64,000 nt of DNA from Pseudomonas sp. R84. GTDB lineage: Bacteria > Pseudomonadota > Gammaproteobacteria > Pseudomonadales > Pseudomonadaceae. Each line of letters starts with the position of its first letter. Positions within the stretch are counted from its first letter, which is position 1. The position numbers were made by a program, and so were the translations under genes. The stretch covers positions 3,151,501 through 3,215,500 of the forward strand of contig NZ_CP019426.1 of the NCBI RefSeq assembly GCF_009834515.1. Direction: 5' to 3'. Of the stretch, positions 19,464-26,652 are shown piece by piece. The notes below the pieces were generated by a model. That model was not told where the DNA came from, searched no databases, and worked only from the letters and a program-made list of their open reading frames with translations.

Positions 19464-21860
19464 TCAGCGGCGAGCGTCGACCACTGCCGGTATCTTTCCG
19501 CTGTGTCTGTTTCTGTCGAACTGTTGTGGCTCGCAGGTTTGCCCTTGCACGGTGAGCAGCCCGGTTCGCACGAGGGTCGCCAGCGTCACGTAGCCTTCCA
19601 GTCGGCGGAGGATGTCGGCGGGGGCAGCGGGGCTGCGAATCAGCAGGCGTTCGAGGCCATCAGGGGCGTGATCGAGATGTAACTGAAACGGTGCTTGCAG
19701 GTGTTTGGCGAGCTCGTTCAGGCAGATGAAATCGGTGCCGATACGCAGCAGTCTGCCGTGCCGTTGCAGCAACTCGAAACGCGGCGAACTCAGCCCGCAC
19801 GGACAATCGCCGGGCAACCAGCGCCCCGTGTCGCCGACGTCATAACGCTGTACCTGCTGACCTTCGCGTGCTTTTGAGGTGAACAGTAAACGGCCGACTT
19901 CATTGCCAACGACAGGTACGTCCTCCTCCAGCGCAACGATTTCCAGATGCTGGATCGCGTCCATCAGATGAAACACACCATCGCCGGTCGCGGCGCAGGC
20001 ATGCCCGAAGGGGCCGGCATCGACACTGCCGTACACCGCCGAGCGGATGCTGGCAACGCCACAGCGCTGCAACAGTTCGCGGCACTGATCACTGATGTGT
20101 TCACCGCCGAGAAAGACTTTTTCGATGGCGCCATAACGGCTCAGGCGCTGCTGTTCGTTGAGGAACAAACGATGCAGGGTGCTGGGCATGCCGATCAGCA
20201 CGGTGACCTGTTGCTCGATAATGACTTGTGCAATATCGCGGTAGTCATCGTCGGCGGGAGCGCCCATTGGCAGGTGGCTGACACCCAGCGTTTCCAGCAC
20301 TTTGGCAAAACTGAAGAAGCCGCCGTACAGACCCCCACTGAAGAACAGGTTCATCACCTTGTCACGGCTCGGATCGAGCCCCGCCGCAAACAACCCGTCG
20401 GCCGTTGCGCGCATTTGCCGTTGAAAATCGCGGTAGCTGTATCCCGCCAACGCTGGTGTGCCGCTGCTGCCGCCAGAGCGGAAAAACAGTTGCGCGGCTG
20501 CTGTTGTCGGTCGCGCGATAAACGCCTCTTTGTCGGTGATCGCCACGCCCGCCATCGTCGGTTTGCAAGGTGGCCGGTCGAGGGTCATGTGGGTGGACAA
20601 CTGCGTCGCGGCGACGCTGACCGACACCCGCCGGCTCAGGCGTTGCAGTGCATAGACACCGTCGTGGGGTTCGCCATCGTAGCCATCATGGATTGCATCA
20701 ATCGGCGCAATTCGGCTGACGCCGGCGGCAATCAATGTTCGCGACAATGCACCGATCTGCGCTTCGTTACACACCAGTGCGCAGCTCTGTAAAACATTGC
20801 GCCAAGGCAGCAGGTTTTGCGCCAGACGCGTACGTGGCAGGGGTTTGAGCAACACCGTGCGAAACAGCGGCGAGGGCGCAAGCAGCTGATCATGGCTCCA
20901 GATCACCCGCCATCCCGGTGCGCTCCAGACTTGCGCCGTCACTTCGGAAAAACTCTGGCTCAGGCGCGTCATCAGGGTGCGGGTAGTGATTTCGCTGGCC
21001 TCCTGAGCCGTCGGGATCAGTGCCGGCCATTGCCCGGCGCGGCGCTCGAACGCCTTGGCCAATTCGCCGCCGATTGCTTGTAGAACGGCGGGGTCGTCGC
21101 TATCGACCAACAACCATTGCGGGCTGGAGCAGGCTTGCTGATCCAGTCGGCAGACCTCATCGACCAGCGCGTCCAGCGCCTGTGGCGAGGCCGCGTCCGG
21201 CGTCAGGTAGGCAAAACTGATGCGGTGCCCCCAGTCGATCCAGCGACATCCGGGCGGCAACTGTTGGCGGATCGCGTGCAGCGCCGCTTCGCCACCCCAT
21301 GCCGAAACACCGTTGGCCATTTTGCACAAACTGCCGATCTGGGCTGTCGCCACCGGCAACACAGCGACGTAATGGCGCAACTCACCACTTGGGTCGCATT
21401 GCACCAGGGTATGTAACAGGCGCGCCGTCAGGCCTTGGTCACTGCTGCTGGGCCGTAGCCAGTTGATGTTGCCGGCCAAGAGACTTTCAATCATTGCGCA
21501 GCACGCCAGCAGCGGCGCGTTGGCCGGCGTGACGTGGACCACCAGGCCGAGCGGACTCCAGCGCTCAAAACGCGATTGCCGATAATCGACACGTCGCAAC
21601 GATTCAGCCTGATCGCCGAGTTCGCGCTCAAGCTTGAGTTGCAAGGCGTGAGGCTGACAGAAGGCGATCAGCGCCTGGCGTTGTTCATCGTCCAGCGGCA
21701 GTTCGGCGTTGTGCAATTGCTGCGCAAACTGTGCGGCGGCGCTTAGTACGGTGGCGTTGTCCAGCGGTGTAGAGAGGTGTTGCGGCAAAGTCTGATGCAG
21801 CAGCGCCAGTGCATTGTCGAGGTCGACGTCTGCTAGCAGTTCTCCGTTGATCAGGTACAT
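19464..21860 (-). CDS. LuxC-like acyl reductase fused to a PaaK/EhpF-like ligase
   Basis: This 798-residue protein has two enzymes in one chain. Residues 1 to about 420 are LuxC-like: SPLGLVVHVTPANAPLLACC near residue 102 is the nucleotide-binding region, and LDQQACSSPQ carries the expected catalytic Cys244. LuxC enzymes reduce an activated acyl group to an aldehyde with NADPH. Residues about 440-798 are an adenylate-forming domain with LFFRSGGSSGTPA (458-470), VYGSVDAGPFG, RLLFTSKA and QRYDVGDTGRW. The ATG at 21860 lies 1 bp after the LuxE-like stop. A single chain that could both activate and reduce a carboxylic acid is unusual; canonical lux operons use separate LuxC, LuxD and LuxE. The direction and substrate are inferred. 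Confidence 0.88.
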   Translation of the reverse strand: MYLINGELLADVDLDNALALLHQTLPQHLSTPLDNATVLSAAAQFAQQLHNAELPLDDEQRQALIAFCQPHALQLKLERELGDQAESLRRVDYRQSRFERWSPLGLVVHVTPANAPLLACCAMIESLLAGNINWLRPSSSDQGLTARLLHTLVQCDPSGELRHYVAVLPVATAQIGSLCKMANGVSAWGGEAALHAIRQQLPPGCRWIDWGHRISFAYLTPDAASPQALDALVDEVCRLDQQACSSPQWLLVDSDDPAVLQAIGGELAKAFERRAGQWPALIPTAQEASEITTRTLMTRLSQSFSEVTAQVWSAPGWRVIWSHDQLLAPSPLFRTVLLKPLPRTRLAQNLLPWRNVLQSCALVCNEAQIGALSRTLIAAGVSRIAPIDAIHDGYDGEPHDGVYALQRLSRRVSVSVAATQLSTHMTLDRPPCKPTMAGVAITDKEAFIARPTTAAAQLFFRSGGSSGTPALAGYSYRDFQRQMRATADGLFAAGLDPSRDKVMNLFFSGGLYGGFFSFAKVLETLGVSHLPMGAPADDDYRDIAQVIIEQQVTVLIGMPSTLHRLFLNEQQRLSRYGAIEKVFLGGEHISDQCRELLQRCGVASIRSAVYGSVDAGPFGHACAATGDGVFHLMDAIQHLEIVALEEDVPVVGNEVGRLLFTSKAREGQQVQRYDVGDTGRWLPGDCPCGLSSPRFELLQRHGRLLRIGTDFICLNELAKHLQAPFQLHLDHAPDGLERLLIRSPAAPADILRRLEGYVTLATLVRTGLLTVQGQTCEPQQFDRNRHSGKIPAVVDARR

Positions 21861-21861
21861 G

Positions 21862-22992
21862 TCAGTGCCCCCCCAGCAATTCGGAAGCGGCCATCGCACA
21901 GCTTCTACTGGCCGTGGTGCCTGCGCGACCTTGCAGTTCGAACCAGTCACTGGCGAGGCCGCAATCACAACTCGACCCGGGATGCAGCGTCGCCAGATCG
22001 CTCATGACCACCGCGTGCGCGGGGCTGGACGAGATGTAGGGGGAGACGAATCCCAGCAAGCCTTGCTGACCGTAGGGCTGGATGGAAAAATCCTGCGGAT
22101 TGCGCACGTAAGCCTTGGCGTAAACGGGGACATGAAAATGATGCTGGGCACATTCGATGTAGGGCACCGCATGCTCGACGGCGCCGTAACCGTCGCGGCA
22201 CTGCGACAGTTCGATGCCCAGTTGCCGGACGATACGCCCATACAGTTGTTGTTTTGGAATTTCCTTGCTCGCGAGGGTTTTCCAGCCACCGCCGAAAAAC
22301 ACCAATGAATCACTTGGCAGTTTCAGCGCAGGCACGCCGGTGGCCTGCATCTGCTGCAAGGTCTGCCAAAGAAACGCCGGGAAGCCGAAAATGCGCACAG
22401 GCAGGCCTTCTTCGGCGAACGATTGCAGAGCCGCGATGACCCCGAACACATCGAACTGGTGGCCATCGCCGTTGCAACGCAAGGCGTAGACAACTCGGTT
22501 GACGGGCGCAAAGCGGCAGAGAAATTGGTCGGTGAAGGACGTCCCCAGTGTGATCGCTCCCTGCGGTTCGTAGCTCAGCAGCAAGTAGTTGCACGGCGTC
22601 TGCGCTGAATGCCAACCGTAATGACTAAAGATTCGCTCGACCATGAACTGCGCGGCCGACAGACTGCGCGGGTCATAGCGCATGCGGCTTTTTTGGCCAC
22701 TGGTGCCGGACGATGTCAGTTCCAGGGCATTCTCTGCGGTGGGGCTGAGCAGCATTTGCTGCTTGAAAAAATTGGCCAGAATCGGCGGGAGCCGGGACCA
22801 GTCATCGAGGCTGTCCAGATCCTTCACATCGAGGCCGTTGGCGTTCAGCCAATGTTCATAGCCGGGAGTGTGCTGGCAATGAAAGCGACTGATCTCGGTC
22901 ATGGCCTGATCGAACAGGCCTGCTGGCACGGAAGCCGGGCAATAGGGGTGTGGCAATGCGCAAAGCGCATCGCTGGCGGGGAACTGATTCAT
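21862..22992 (-). CDS. LuxE-like acyl-protein synthetase
   Basis: This 376-residue protein resembles LuxE, the ATP-dependent acyl-protein synthetase that activates a fatty acid and loads it on a cysteine for LuxC. The ATP loop ALELTSSGTSGQKS lies at about residues 89-102. FTDQFLCRF, SLVFFGGGWKTL and DGYGAVEHAVPYIEC are typical LuxE-family stretches, and the C-terminus has a SSCDCGLASDWFELQGRAG segment. An AAGGAG site lies 7 bp before the ATG at 22992. It starts 11 bp after the exporter gene and ends 1 bp before the LuxC fusion. No luxA, luxB or luxD is present, so bioluminescence is not implied. Confidence 0.88.
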   Translation of the reverse strand: MNQFPASDALCALPHPYCPASVPAGLFDQAMTEISRFHCQHTPGYEHWLNANGLDVKDLDSLDDWSRLPPILANFFKQQMLLSPTAENALELTSSGTSGQKSRMRYDPRSLSAAQFMVERIFSHYGWHSAQTPCNYLLLSYEPQGAITLGTSFTDQFLCRFAPVNRVVYALRCNGDGHQFDVFGVIAALQSFAEEGLPVRIFGFPAFLWQTLQQMQATGVPALKLPSDSLVFFGGGWKTLASKEIPKQQLYGRIVRQLGIELSQCRDGYGAVEHAVPYIECAQHHFHVPVYAKAYVRNPQDFSIQPYGQQGLLGFVSPYISSSPAHAVVMSDLATLHPGSSCDCGLASDWFELQGRAGTTASRSCAMAASELLGGH

Positions 22993-23003
22993 TCAATACT
23001 CCT

Positions 23004-24251
23004 TTATTGAGTAGAGGCGGAGTCGGGATGTTTGCGTTGCAACAAGCCGTGCAACAGGGGCAGGCACATCAGGCCACTGAAGGCGGCGCAGAGTGCGAAG
23101 AGTTCGAGTTGGGTGCCGCCGCCGATGGCGGCAATCAGGGAGCCGCCGAGCCCCATCACCGCAATCGAAATCATGCCGGCCAGCGCCGAAACCAACCCCT
23201 TGCTGTCGTCGCTGGCAAACAGCGCCAACCGATACAGCGCAGCGTTGCTCATTCCCAGCCCGACCGCGTACAGCCCCAGACTGGCAACCACTGCGCCCAG
23301 TCCGGCACCTGACAGCGCGCAGGCAATCAATGCCATAAGACCCAGACCAAAAGGCCAGAGCGCCAACCGGATCAACCGGGACAAAGAATGCGTGTCCAGC
23401 AAGCGGTCGAGGATCAGATTGCCGGTGATAACGGCAGAAAAAACCGGAATCTGCCACAAGGCATATTCCAGCGGCGTCAGCCCGAGCAGCTGGATCAGCA
23501 GCAACGGTGCCAGGCCGATCCAGGCGATCAGCGGCAGGCTCATGAGCCCCAGTGCAAGACTGGCAGCGAGGAAGCGACGATTACTCAAGAGGGCTCGGTA
23601 GCGCTGACCGGTCTGGCGCCAGGAAAAACGTACGGCGGCCTGCACTTGCCCATCGTGGCGAGTGACCCCGACCGTTTCCGGCATGCAGACGAAAAGCCCC
23701 AGCCAGACCATTGATGCGGCAAAACCCAAGCCCAGAAACAGTTCGCGCCAAGACAGCCACTGCAGCAAGACAATGCCCAGTAGCGGCCCCATCAGCGGTG
23801 AAAGCAGCGCGATATTGCCGAGCAGCGCCATCAAGCGCACCGCATCGGCCTCGCAGAATACTTCCTGAAGGGCGGGATAACTGACCGCGACCACGAAACC
23901 CAGGCCCATGCCTTGCAACAGTCGCAGCAGATTGAAGGTTTCAATGTTCTGAGTGGCAAATGCACTTGCGCAGGCCACCGCGAACAATGCGCAGCCGATC
24001 AACAGTACCCGCCGCCGGCCCCATTGATCGGACAGCGGCCCAATCAGCCATTGCAGGCAGACTCCGCCGATCAGATACAAGTTGAACGCGTTTGGAACAT
24101 GTCGTACATCGGCCTGAAGTTCTGTTGTCACACCCAACATGGCTGGCATGATCAAGTCACTTGCCATATACGTCAGAAGTTCAAAAGCACTCAGTGCCAA
24201 ACAAAATCCGAGTACTTGCCGTGGCCCGATCGCTATAAGTGTTCTCTGCAT
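23004..24251 (-). CDS. MdfA-like MFS exporter
   Basis: This 415-residue inner-membrane protein has twelve predicted helices and resembles the multidrug/proton antiporter MdfA. Helix 1 has AFELLTYMASDLIMPAML, keeping the two acidic residues (Glu about 24, Asp about 32) that MdfA uses for substrate and proton coupling. Loop 2-3 has the MFS signature GPLSDQWGRRRVLL, and LGFVVAVSYPALQE follows the antiporter-motif region. It is the first gene of the five-gene operon, with an AGGGACG ribosome site and a promoter region of about 160 bp upstream. The natural inference is that it exports the product of the LuxE/LuxC/ligase enzymes or a related toxic compound. Confidence 0.88.
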   Translation of the reverse strand: MQRTLIAIGPRQVLGFCLALSAFELLTYMASDLIMPAMLGVTTELQADVRHVPNAFNLYLIGGVCLQWLIGPLSDQWGRRRVLLIGCALFAVACASAFATQNIETFNLLRLLQGMGLGFVVAVSYPALQEVFCEADAVRLMALLGNIALLSPLMGPLLGIVLLQWLSWRELFLGLGFAASMVWLGLFVCMPETVGVTRHDGQVQAAVRFSWRQTGQRYRALLSNRRFLAASLALGLMSLPLIAWIGLAPLLLIQLLGLTPLEYALWQIPVFSAVITGNLILDRLLDTHSLSRLIRLALWPFGLGLMALIACALSGAGLGAVVASLGLYAVGLGMSNAALYRLALFASDDSKGLVSALAGMISIAVMGLGGSLIAAIGGGTQLELFALCAAFSGLMCLPLLHGLLQRKHPDSASTQ

Positions 24252-24353
24252 AAACGTCCCTGTCAGTAAGTGGGAGAAAGTTGGCAGAGACTAGTTGCAG
24301 AGGCTTGTGTCACCTATTCTTTTGCTGCGACATTAGATTTCAAATGCTTGCAA

Positions 24354-24388
24354 CTTGTTTAGCAAGTCCGCTTTGCTTGTCAGGCAAG
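24354..24388. promoter_or_regulatory. Paired CTTG-N5-CAAG dyads before the MFS/lux-like operon
   Basis: CTTG-TTTAG-CAAG (24354-24366) and CTTG-TCAGG-CAAG (24376-24388) share the same 13-bp geometry. They are spaced exactly 22 bp, about two helical turns. They lie about 100-135 bp upstream of the exporter start and after the terminator of the preceding gene. This is the arrangement expected of a tandem operator. The binding protein is unknown. Confidence 0.5.
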
Positions 24389-24415
24389 TTTCAACTGCGC
24401 GCCAGAAGCCGTCGG

Positions 24416-24450
24416 CAAAAAACAGAAAAGCCCGCAACAGGGCGGGCTTT
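24416..24450 (-). terminator. Rho-independent terminator of the small lipoprotein gene
   Basis: The perfect 9-bp stem AAAGCCCGC/GCGGGCTTT (24427-24435 with 24442-24450) has a 6-base loop. On the minus strand it is followed by a T-rich run. It separates the lipoprotein gene from the lux-like operon. Confidence 0.85.
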
Positions 24451-24527
24451 GTTTGAAGTTGATCGGGCTTGTTGATTTCCTGCCTCAATCTGTTTGTGGG
24501 TAAGCGGGCAGGGCGAACAATCCTGTT

Positions 24528-24668
24528 CTAGCGATGTTGGTAATAACCAGGGCCACCCTGGTAATAACGGTGGTGATCGTCATGCCAGCCGCCGTGGGGG
24601 AAGATGATGCAGCCACTCAGGGTCAGCAGGGCAAGAACGGGAATCAGCCAGGTGATTCGACGCAGCAT
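24528..24668 (-). CDS. Small lipoprotein (46 residues)
   Basis: This short gene encodes MLRRITWLIPVLALL followed by TLSGC, a clear lipobox with the lipidated Cys at residue 20. The mature part is only about 27 residues, rich in His, Tyr and Gly (GGWHDDHHRYYQGG), ending YYQHR. A GAGGAA ribosome site precedes the ATG at 24668, and a rho-independent terminator follows at 24450-24416, so it is a monocistronic unit. The His/Tyr-rich tail could bind metal, but that is inference. The predicted location is a membrane-anchored periplasmic lipoprotein. Confidence 0.85.
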   Translation of the reverse strand: MLRRITWLIPVLALLTLSGCIIFPHGGWHDDHHRYYQGGPGYYQHR

Positions 24669-24826
24669 TTTGAAAATTCCTCATGGTTACGCCGTCATGA
24701 AGCCAAAACTCTTCATCGGCTGTAACATGAGACCCCGATTGCAGCGGCGCATCCCCGTAGAACGGTATGTGCATGGCATGCAAACGGATACAAAACGGAT
24801 ACATTTCAACGTTTCAGGAAGCCGTA

Positions 24827-25015
24827 ATGACCCACAAGCAACGCTTGATTTATTCGATTCTGATCGCCGTGTCGGTCCTGGCCATCATGCTTGGTCTGTC
24901 CTGGCTGCAAAACGCCGGCATGATTTCGGAGAAGACTTTCCAGTTCGTCGCCATCGGTGTGGCGGTGATCGTGGTCGTCATCAACGGCGTCATGCGCCGC
25001 AAGGTCAAGCCTTGA
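24827..25015 (+). CDS. Small two-helix membrane protein
   Basis: This 62-residue protein begins at the ATG at 24827 (MTHKQRLIYS), with AGGAA upstream. It has two hydrophobic helices, about residues 8-25 (YSILIAVSVLAIMLGLSW) and 38-55 (FQFVAIGVAVIVVVINGVM), and ends with the positively charged RRKVKP. It lies between the lipoprotein gene and the convergent Fur-like gene. No family name is recognised and no function can be assigned. Confidence 0.75.
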   Translation: MTHKQRLIYSILIAVSVLAIMLGLSWLQNAGMISEKTFQFVAIGVAVIVVVINGVMRRKVKP

Positions 25016-25033
25016 CGGCGTTTGCCGCACGAT

Positions 25034-25411
25034 TCAATCGTTGTTGAGGACTGCCGCAGCCTGTGGATGCAGGCTGTAGCTCTTGTCTTCATTGAAGGTG
25101 ATCACCCCTTCGGCGCACAGACGCTTTAGCACTTCGCGCACACTGAGGAATGACAGCGGAATATCCAGGTCCAGCAATTGGCTGTGGACGCCGCGCACGC
25201 CCAGACGCCGCTCGCTTTGTGCGGCGACCAGCAGGGCATCAATGACTTTCAGACGAATCAGGCTGGTGCGCAGCCCGAAACTTTTCAGCAGCAAGCGGAT
25301 GCGTTCGTTACCGTGACGCTCGACGCGTTGCCCGAAATCGCTCGCGTGGGGGCTCATGGAAACTCCTTTGGGTGCCTGGCTACCGTCCGTTGGTAGTTGC
25401 GAGTTGTACAT
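25034..25411 (-). CDS. Fur-like winged-helix regulator
   Basis: This 125-residue protein resembles the DNA-binding half of Fur/Zur-type regulators: RIRLLLKSFGLRTSLIRLKVIDALL and REVLKRLCAEGVITFNEDKSYSLH form a winged helix. It lacks the His/Cys-rich metal-binding and dimerisation domain of classical Fur, so the annotation Fe2+/Zn2+ uptake regulator-like is by resemblance only. The ATG at 25411 (MYNSQLPTD) has an AAGGAG site at 8 bp; the frame is open to 25468. Targets are unknown. It is not adjacent to a metal transporter. Confidence 0.7.
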   Translation of the reverse strand: MYNSQLPTDGSQAPKGVSMSPHASDFGQRVERHGNERIRLLLKSFGLRTSLIRLKVIDALLVAAQSERRLGVRGVHSQLLDLDIPLSFLSVREVLKRLCAEGVITFNEDKSYSLHPQAAAVLNND

Positions 25412-25540
25412 GCGATTACTCCTTTTCAGAGCCTGATCGGGGAGGGTTTTTTTGCTCTCTCTAAACAAGACGTTTCAGCACGACAAATCATGAAAGAAAA
25501 AATGTAGAAAATTTGTCGGGGGTTTGTCTTTTTCTTGTGA
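25412..25540. other. Upstream region of the Fur-like gene
   Basis: This stretch is AT-richer than its surroundings and has no gene. It should contain the promoter of the Fur-like gene on the minus strand. No defined promoter boxes were picked out. Confidence 0.4.
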
Positions 25541-25930
25541 TTGCGGGTTGGAATTGGGTTGGCCTTGGCGGCCTTTGGGCCGACCATGCTGTTGGGTTTT
25601 GGGGGAATATCCGTTGCTGCGGGTGTTGCCGCTGGCGGTTTCGCTCTTACAGCGAGTCCCTTTGGCAAACGCCCCAAAGGAACCAAAGGTCTGGGCCCCG
25701 GCGTTCGGCCCTCGCCGTGGCTCGGGTTCCTTCGTTACGGGATCTATCCGGGGGCATCGCCTACGGTTTGCTTCGCTGCACCTCCTCTCGATGCATTCGA
25801 CTTCGTCGAACGGTCGCTGCGCTCCCACCCCCGGATAAATCCCTCCACTCAGCCTGCCGAAGGGGCCAGCACGGCAAGATCAAAAGCTGCAGCCGAGCTA
25901 ACGCTCATCCTGTTGAGTGGTGAGGAGCGG
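25541..25930. repeat. Possible dispersed intergenic element, open in all three plus frames
   Basis: All three forward frames are open for 300-400 bp here. The translations (for example SPFGKRPKGTKGLGPGVRP and INPSTQPAEGASTARSK) look like those of recurrent intergenic elements I remember from other fluorescent pseudomonads rather than a conserved protein. No ribosome site stands before the ATGs. I treat it as a probable repeat element, not a gene. A genome-wide search for other copies is the deciding test. Confidence 0.45.
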
Positions 25931-26500
25931 GGAGGGTGTAGTTTTTGATTTGTTTCTGGGTTCGAGTGCGGCTCGGTTTTTTATGTAGGCGCAGCTTCCC
26001 CAATCACCTCGGTCAGTTCCCTCTCCCTCCGGGAGAGGGCTAGGGTAGGGGCTTTTGATTTGCTTCCGAATTTGAGTGCGGCTCGGTATTTCATGTCGCT
26101 GTATCTCTCGCCATCACCTCGGTCAGTTCCCTCTCCCTCCGGGAGAGGGCTAGGGTGAGGGGCTTTTGATTTGCTCCGAATTCGAGTGCGGCTCGGTATT
26201 TCATGTCGCGGTATCTCTCGCAATCACCTCGGTCAGTTCCCTCTCCCTCCGGGAGAGGGCTAGGGTGAGGGGCTTTTGATTTGCTCCGAATTCGAGTGCG
26301 GCTCGGTATTTCATGTCGCGGTATCTCTCGCAATCACCTCGGTCAGTTCCCTCTCCCTCCGGGAGAGGGCTAGGGTGAGGGGCTTTTGATTTGCTCCGAA
26401 TTCGAGTGCGGCTCGGTATTTCATGTCGCGGTATCTCTCGCAATCACCTCGGTCAGTTCCTTCTCCCTCCGGGAGAGGGCTAGGGTGAGGGGCTTTTGAT
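25931..26500. repeat. 110-bp tandem repeat array (about five units)
   Basis: The marker CACCTCGGTCAG recurs at 26005, 26115, 26225, 26335 and 26445, exactly 110 bp apart. The three units starting at 26115, 26225 and 26335 are identical over their full length; the first is diverged and the last is truncated near 26500. A partial unit precedes the first marker. Each unit holds the palindrome CTCTCCCTCCGGGAGAGGG. The reverse complement matches single copies at 36757 and 49187. Short minus-strand reading frames (MREIPRHEIPS) are by-products, because 110 is not a multiple of three. Confidence 0.9.
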
Positions 26501-26508
26501 TCTGCTTT

Positions 26509-26519
26509 GGGGGGGGGGG
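26509..26519. repeat. Homopolymer tract of 11 G
   Basis: Eleven consecutive G residues end the tandem array region, 134 bp before the pvdQ-like GTG start. Tracts of this length are prone to slippage. It is outside the coding sequence, so any effect would be on promoter spacing, or it could simply be an assembly-sensitive site. Confidence 0.75.
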
Positions 26520-26652
26520 CGTGGAGAGCCTAAATTTTTTCCTCTGACTTCGTTTCTTCGACAGGCTCATTGCGCGTGGACGCGTGGGTGTTTCCAGGGT
26601 GGGTCCGCGTCAGCGCCGGACCCGCTCTTTGGCATGTCGATCAGGAGCGAGC

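Noticed and set aside
17193..24251. Bioluminescence operon
   Set aside because: LuxC-like and LuxE-like proteins are present, but luxA, luxB and luxD are absent, and the ligases and GNAT point to another product.
25541..25948. A 135-codon plus-strand protein gene
   Set aside because: All three forward frames are open here, no ribosome site precedes the ATG, and the sequence resembles a repeated intergenic element rather than a conserved protein.
25981..26443. Three 80-codon minus-strand frames starting MREIPRHEIPS
   Set aside because: They arise from the 110-bp tandem repeat and lack ribosome sites. The repeat period is not divisible by three, so frames change between units.
25931..26500. 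CRISPR array
   Set aside because: The period is 110 bp with no unique spacers; whole units are identical, and no cas genes are nearby.
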